From assembly GCA_038323315.1 (NCBI GenBank), contig JBBQGU010000046.1:1-16498 (forward strand): a stretch of DNA of 16,498 nt, in the 5' to 3' direction. The notes beneath the pieces were generated by a model. That model was not told the DNA's origin. It saw only the letters and a list, made by a program, of their open reading frames with translations, and ran no database searches. This document shows, one piece after another, positions 13,901-16,498 of this stretch. Numbering within the stretch: the stretch's first letter is position 1; each line of letters starts with the position of its first letter. Position numbers and translations under genes: made by a program. The stretch comes from Stagnihabitans sp038323315 (GTDB taxonomy: Bacteria > Pseudomonadota > Alphaproteobacteria > Rhodobacterales > Rhodobacteraceae).

Positions 13901-14275
13901 ACAAAAGCTGTGAATGGTCTGGATGCGCAGGCCGCCCGGCGTTTCGATGGCGCGGGCAAACAGGCGGCGCGCGCGGGCGAGGTGCTGGCCATCATGGCCG
14001 TCATCGCCAAGCTCGGTCAGCGCCCGGCGCAGATCGGCATCAGGCTTCATCGCCCATTGGCCAAGGGTTTTGAACAGACGGTTCTGCATTTCGGACGCGG
14101 CGGATTTCGTGTAGGTCAGACACAGGATGCGTTGCGGCTGAATATCCTGCAGCAACAGGCGCGCGACGCGGTCCGTCAAAACCCGCGTCTTGCCAGACCC
14201 AGCGTTGGCAGATAGCCATGTCGATACATTAGGGTCGGATGCGCGGACCTGCCGCGCGGTGGCGTCATTCTGCAT
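10961..14275 (-). CDS. addA: Double-strand break repair helicase-nuclease subunit AddA
   Basis: The product has 1104 residues. AddA is the UvrD/Rep-type helicase with a RecB-like nuclease domain that, with AddB, unwinds and resects double-strand ends for RecA loading. Walker A ANAGSGKT is at residues 23-30, motif Ia LTYTKSAASEM at 53-63, Walker B DEAQD at 387-391, motif III GDQKQSIYSFQGA at 424-436, motif V TVHGAKGLESE near 763-773 and motif VI LLYVAMTRAR at 830-839. The nuclease domain shows Glu1001, Asp1018, Asp1031 and Lys1033 (DYKSN) and QLGAY at 1052-1056. A Pro-rich linker sits near 900-912. The ATG at 14275 has GGAGG five bases upstream; the adjacent ATG at 14278 is also possible. The start overlaps the addB end. 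Confidence 0.96.
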   Translation of the reverse strand: MQNDATARQVRASDPNVSTWLSANAGSGKTRVLTDRVARLLLQDIQPQRILCLTYTKSAASEMQNRLFKTLGQWAMKPDADLRRALTELGDDGHDGQHLARARRLFARAIETPGGLRIQTIHSFCATLLRRFPLEAGVSPRFGELDDRTGRLLRQDILEEMCKGTETALVTAIANQFSGADFGTLVEQIVMRRDGFRAAVDAFALFGLDPQCSLTTMLQQVFLGDETDWIGSVINVLASGSANDVKAHARLVALDFASPDLNTVVELERLFLFGEDAKEAFCAKIGSFPTKPSRSALGSDLPRLESLMKRVEALRPQRIALQAATKTAALQQFARAFLSKYEARKAQKNWLDFDDLIAKATRLVTNPSVAAWVLYKLDGGIDHVLVDEAQDTSPGQWRVIELLTAEFTAGESAHLGDRTIFVVGDQKQSIYSFQGADVAAFDAKHAAFEGRFDAVDKPFQSLDLAHSFRSSPAILSFVDAALSDLDANALGPDIAHIAFQSDLPGRVDLWPLIEGEKDPVDKNFEDPVDLIRPTHHAAQLAERIAAELDRMLREGVRIVTRDGARPVHPGDFLILVQRRSALFTEIIRACKKRGLPIAGADRLKLGGELAVKDLLALLSFLDTPDDSLSLAAVIRSPLLGLSEPDLYFLAHGRTGSLWDSLRRHQARFPAAFALLNDLRGQVDFLRPYDLLERALIRHDGRRRLITRLGEEAEDGIDELLNQSLAYERGEIPSLTGFLIWLDADQIDIKRQAEASGSRIRVMTVHGAKGLESEIVILPDTADHKSQDRDEIFMTRDGTALWKTAAAESPPLIATLRAAKTRREAEENLRLLYVAMTRARTWLIICGAGTVSKPACWYAIASAGMVRVGAQPVEFGVRHETGFWPDTSTTLSEAATPHPAPLTLPAPPPPPTPVAVLSPSDLGGAKALPGEPLIAGQSGTARGIAVHALLQHLPQHPRADWPHLAAYLVPDESMRSEVTHEAQTILTDPNLTPLFVPGTLTEVSITGALGERRLYGAIDRLVITSTSILAIDYKSNWLIPTTSEQVPEGLLRQLGAYHHLLSQIYPTHLIQTAILWTRVARLMCIDADIVRAALQRVSTHGGLGP

Positions 14276-16498
14276 CATCACCTCCAACCTTTTCGGCAAC
14301 AGCGCGGTCCGACATCTGCCATTCGCCAAACCGTGACAGGTGGTCATAAGTCAATGGAAAGCGTGTTTCGAACACGGCGCGGCGGGCGACGTAGCCTGTG
14401 GCGGGGTCGGCATAGGCCTGGATCAGCAGGGTAAAACGTGCCCATTGTTCGGTAAGCAACTGGTCGTCAATCTCGGTCTCGACCGCTTTGTCGCCGGAAC
14501 CAAGGCCCAGATAACTGATTCGCGCAACCTCAACCCGGCCGAGGTTGGCGAATCCACCGCGTTCGGCCATCGCGGCGGCCAGCAGCAATTGCTTGTCGAA
14601 CGCCTCTTGCTGCGCCTTGGTGGGTGGGGTCCCGGTTTTGTAGTCGACAAGATGCAGGCGGCCATCGGGCAATAGGTCGATCCTGTCAGGCGTACCGAAC
14701 AGCGTAAATCCGGTTTCGCCGACCTGGGCAGAACCACGCTGTTCGACCAAAATCGAAGTGCCATCATATTTGGCATCGTTGCGCAGCAGATGATTCGCGG
14801 CCCTCTCCAACCGCGCCAACCACAACAGGCGAGCCGACGGGAAAGGGGTGCCCTGTTGCAGCACCGCTTCGGCAATGGTCAGCAGACGATGACGGGCCTG
14901 ATGAAGCGGCTCGGACTTTGGTCTGCTGCGAACAAAGTCTTCAAGGATCTGATGGATCAGGATCCCTCTGTCGCGATCCTCGGGTACGTGCCTTAGCGGG
15001 TCCAAGGGTTTCAGGTTCAGTATGTACTGTGCATAAATCGCATAGGGGTCGCGTATCAAGGTCGCGATGCGTGACAGCGACAGCCGGTTTGGCCGAGCCG
15101 CGACGGGCGGCTGCGGGCTGGGCCGAGTCGCGAGGGTCAAACCGGCCTCTCGGCGCAGTTCTGGGTCGGGCAGATTGATGGCGCGCGCCTGATCCAGCCA
15201 AACCCGACCCCGTGTCCGAATTGCCGACAGGGCCAAGGGGCCATTTCGGTCAGGCAACCCCTCCATCAGATTGCACAAACGGTTCAACCAACGCGACTGG
15301 ACAGTCTCAGCCTCGGCATCGCGGACCGACCGGGTCAGGATCACAGTTTTGGCGGCTACAGCTTGTTGAAAGTCATGTGCAGCAAGCCCGATTTGCCGTT
15401 CAGGCAGTAACAGACCCGCGTCCTTGCGCATCTTGCGATTCAGCCATGGGTCCGGATCGCTGATGGCTGGCCAGACACCATCTGTCAGGCCGCCCAGAAC
15501 GACGATGTCGGCCTGCATCTCGCGCGCCTCTCGGGGGCCGTAAATGGCGATCAGGGGATGGGGGGAATAGGCTTCGCGAACCTCGCCTTTGGCAATTTGT
15601 GTGTCAAAGAACGCGGCATAGTCGGCTGGCGACATCTGATCCCCGAAAGGCGCTTCAGCGGTCAGCATATCCATCAGCCGCCGACCTTCAAGTCCGGCGG
15701 GACTTTTCCACAAGGCGTCTGGTTCGCCGGTCGAACCTGCAGCCAGAGTTTCCGATACGGCAATGTGACTGGCCACAATTTCGCTCAGGGTCATGGCCTT
15801 TGGAGGGGTGAACTGAGTCAGGATCTCGGCAATCCAGTGGGCCCAAGGCAGAAACTCCACGTTGTCAGACCCGGTTGCCCATCGCAGGATAGCGTCTGCA
15901 TCTGGAAAAGCCGGGCCGTTGCGGCGCAGTTCAAGCTCCAGATCACGGGTCAGGGCGAGATGCAGTCCGCGGCCAGCACCGGCATGGGTCAGGGGGTGTT
16001 TGAGCAGGATCAACAGCTGGTCTGCCGTCATGGCCGACGCAAACCTCCTTGCAACATGGCGCAGCAATCGCCCCGTTGCCGACATCGAAAGCGGGCTGCC
16101 GGCAGAATCGTCTGCCACAAGGTTCCACCGGGTCAACGCCGCCGCAACCCGCCGCGAAAGACCACGATCCGGCGTAATCAAGGCCGCCGTTGTACCATTT
16201 TCCACGGCGTTGCGCAGGATCAGGGCAATCGTCAGCGCCTCCTCCCTCGGATGCGTGGCTTCGATCAGAGTCATGTTTTGGGTCGCCGCAGGAAGGTCGG
16301 GCAGTGTTTGCCCATCGATCAGCCATTGATCGGTGACCGGTGCGGGGCGCAACGCCAACGAGATCAGGCGGTTTCGGGCGGGGTCATGGGGCAGAACATT
16401 GCGCCACGACTGCACCTGATGCGGCGCGGCGTCCAATGCCAGCATCAGCTTGCGGAAGCGGAACTGCGGGTGATCCTCATCCGTCATGACGTCGTTCA
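14265..16498 (-). CDS. addB: Double-strand break repair nuclease subunit AddB (5' end outside window)
   Basis: The minus-strand frame is open through the right edge, with no stop between the ATG at 16485-16487 and base 16498. The 740 residues from that ATG are short for AddB, which usually has close to 1000, and the N-terminal part lies beyond the window. AddB carries an inactivated helicase fold, which reads the recombination hotspot in known systems, and a C-terminal nuclease. Seen here are IYGPREAREMQADIVVLGGL with a DGVWP motif, the GILIHQILE motif and the nuclease core LVDYKTG (its DYK codons at 14637-14645), followed by a conserved Gln in FDKQLLLAAAMAE. Only one cysteine is present. The gene overlaps addA by about 11 bases. 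Confidence 0.93.
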   Translation of the reverse strand, partial: NDVMTDEDHPQFRFRKLMLALDAAPHQVQSWRNVLPHDPARNRLISLALRPAPVTDQWLIDGQTLPDLPAATQNMTLIEATHPREEALTIALILRNAVENGTTAALITPDRGLSRRVAAALTRWNLVADDSAGSPLSMSATGRLLRHVARRFASAMTADQLLILLKHPLTHAGAGRGLHLALTRDLELELRRNGPAFPDADAILRWATGSDNVEFLPWAHWIAEILTQFTPPKAMTLSEIVASHIAVSETLAAGSTGEPDALWKSPAGLEGRRLMDMLTAEAPFGDQMSPADYAAFFDTQIAKGEVREAYSPHPLIAIYGPREAREMQADIVVLGGLTDGVWPAISDPDPWLNRKMRKDAGLLLPERQIGLAAHDFQQAVAAKTVILTRSVRDAEAETVQSRWLNRLCNLMEGLPDRNGPLALSAIRTRGRVWLDQARAINLPDPELRREAGLTLATRPSPQPPVAARPNRLSLSRIATLIRDPYAIYAQYILNLKPLDPLRHVPEDRDRGILIHQILEDFVRSRPKSEPLHQARHRLLTIAEAVLQQGTPFPSARLLWLARLERAANHLLRNDAKYDGTSILVEQRGSAQVGETGFTLFGTPDRIDLLPDGRLHLVDYKTGTPPTKAQQEAFDKQLLLAAAMAERGGFANLGRVEVARISYLGLGSGDKAVETEIDDQLLTEQWARFTLLIQAYADPATGYVARRAVFETRFPLTYDHLSRFGEWQMSDRAVAEKVGGDDAE

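Noticed and set aside
15704..15712. DnaA-box-like TTTTCCACA inside addB
   Set aside because: It is a single isolated 8-of-9 match in coding sequence with no neighbours, as expected by chance; it serves as a control for the cluster at 891-1177.
1..16498. CRISPR arrays, transposases, tRNA or rRNA genes, prophage or defence systems
   Set aside because: None were seen: no spaced direct repeats, no recognisable mobile-element proteins and no RNA gene signatures. AddAB is a standard repair enzyme and not an island marker.

Overview
The window is about 16.5 kb of GC-rich, tightly packed chromosome from an alphaproteobacterium, most likely a Rhodobacteraceae (roseobacter-type) species. That placement is inferred from protein style and gene order: rho-hemJ, maf-aroE-coaE-dnaQ, fxsA-secB, a Tim44-domain gene with mltA and an Smr gene, hslV-hslU, and addB-addA-trxA. 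It is housekeeping DNA. I saw no transposase, phage gene, tRNA, rRNA, CRISPR array or defence island.

Layout. Bases 1-829 (minus strand) hold the 5' part of rho, cut by the window edge, and hemJ. A 358-base AT-rich-to-mixed gap (830-1187) follows, with divergent genes on either side and a cluster of DnaA-box-like nonamers; it is the best candidate here for a replication origin. Bases 1188-3900 (plus) hold maf, aroE, coaE and dnaQ, linked by overlaps or short gaps. Bases 3924-4980 (minus) hold fxsA and secB. Bases 5076-7331 (plus) hold a Tim44-domain protein, mltA and an Smr-domain protein. A 236-base gap (7332-7567) holds a G-rich hairpin and the hslU terminator. Bases 7568-10466 (minus) hold hslV, a multi-pass membrane protein and hslU, joined by 4-base overlaps. 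Bases 10579-16498 (minus) hold addB (5' end outside the window), addA and trxA, with a clear intrinsic terminator after trxA.

How the genes work together. The maf-aroE-coaE-dnaQ group mixes nucleotide house-cleaning, shikimate synthesis, the last step of CoA synthesis and proofreading; it is a conserved neighbourhood rather than a pathway. SecB, the Tim44-domain protein, FxsA and MltA act in protein export and the envelope. HslVU is an ATP-dependent protease. AddAB is the helicase-nuclease that processes double-strand DNA ends.

The points most worth a second look are the candidate origin at 830-1187, the change of top-strand GC skew near 10.5-11.0 kb (about 9.5 kb from that candidate), and the membrane protein embedded between hslV and hslU. 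I found no clearly new biological system.
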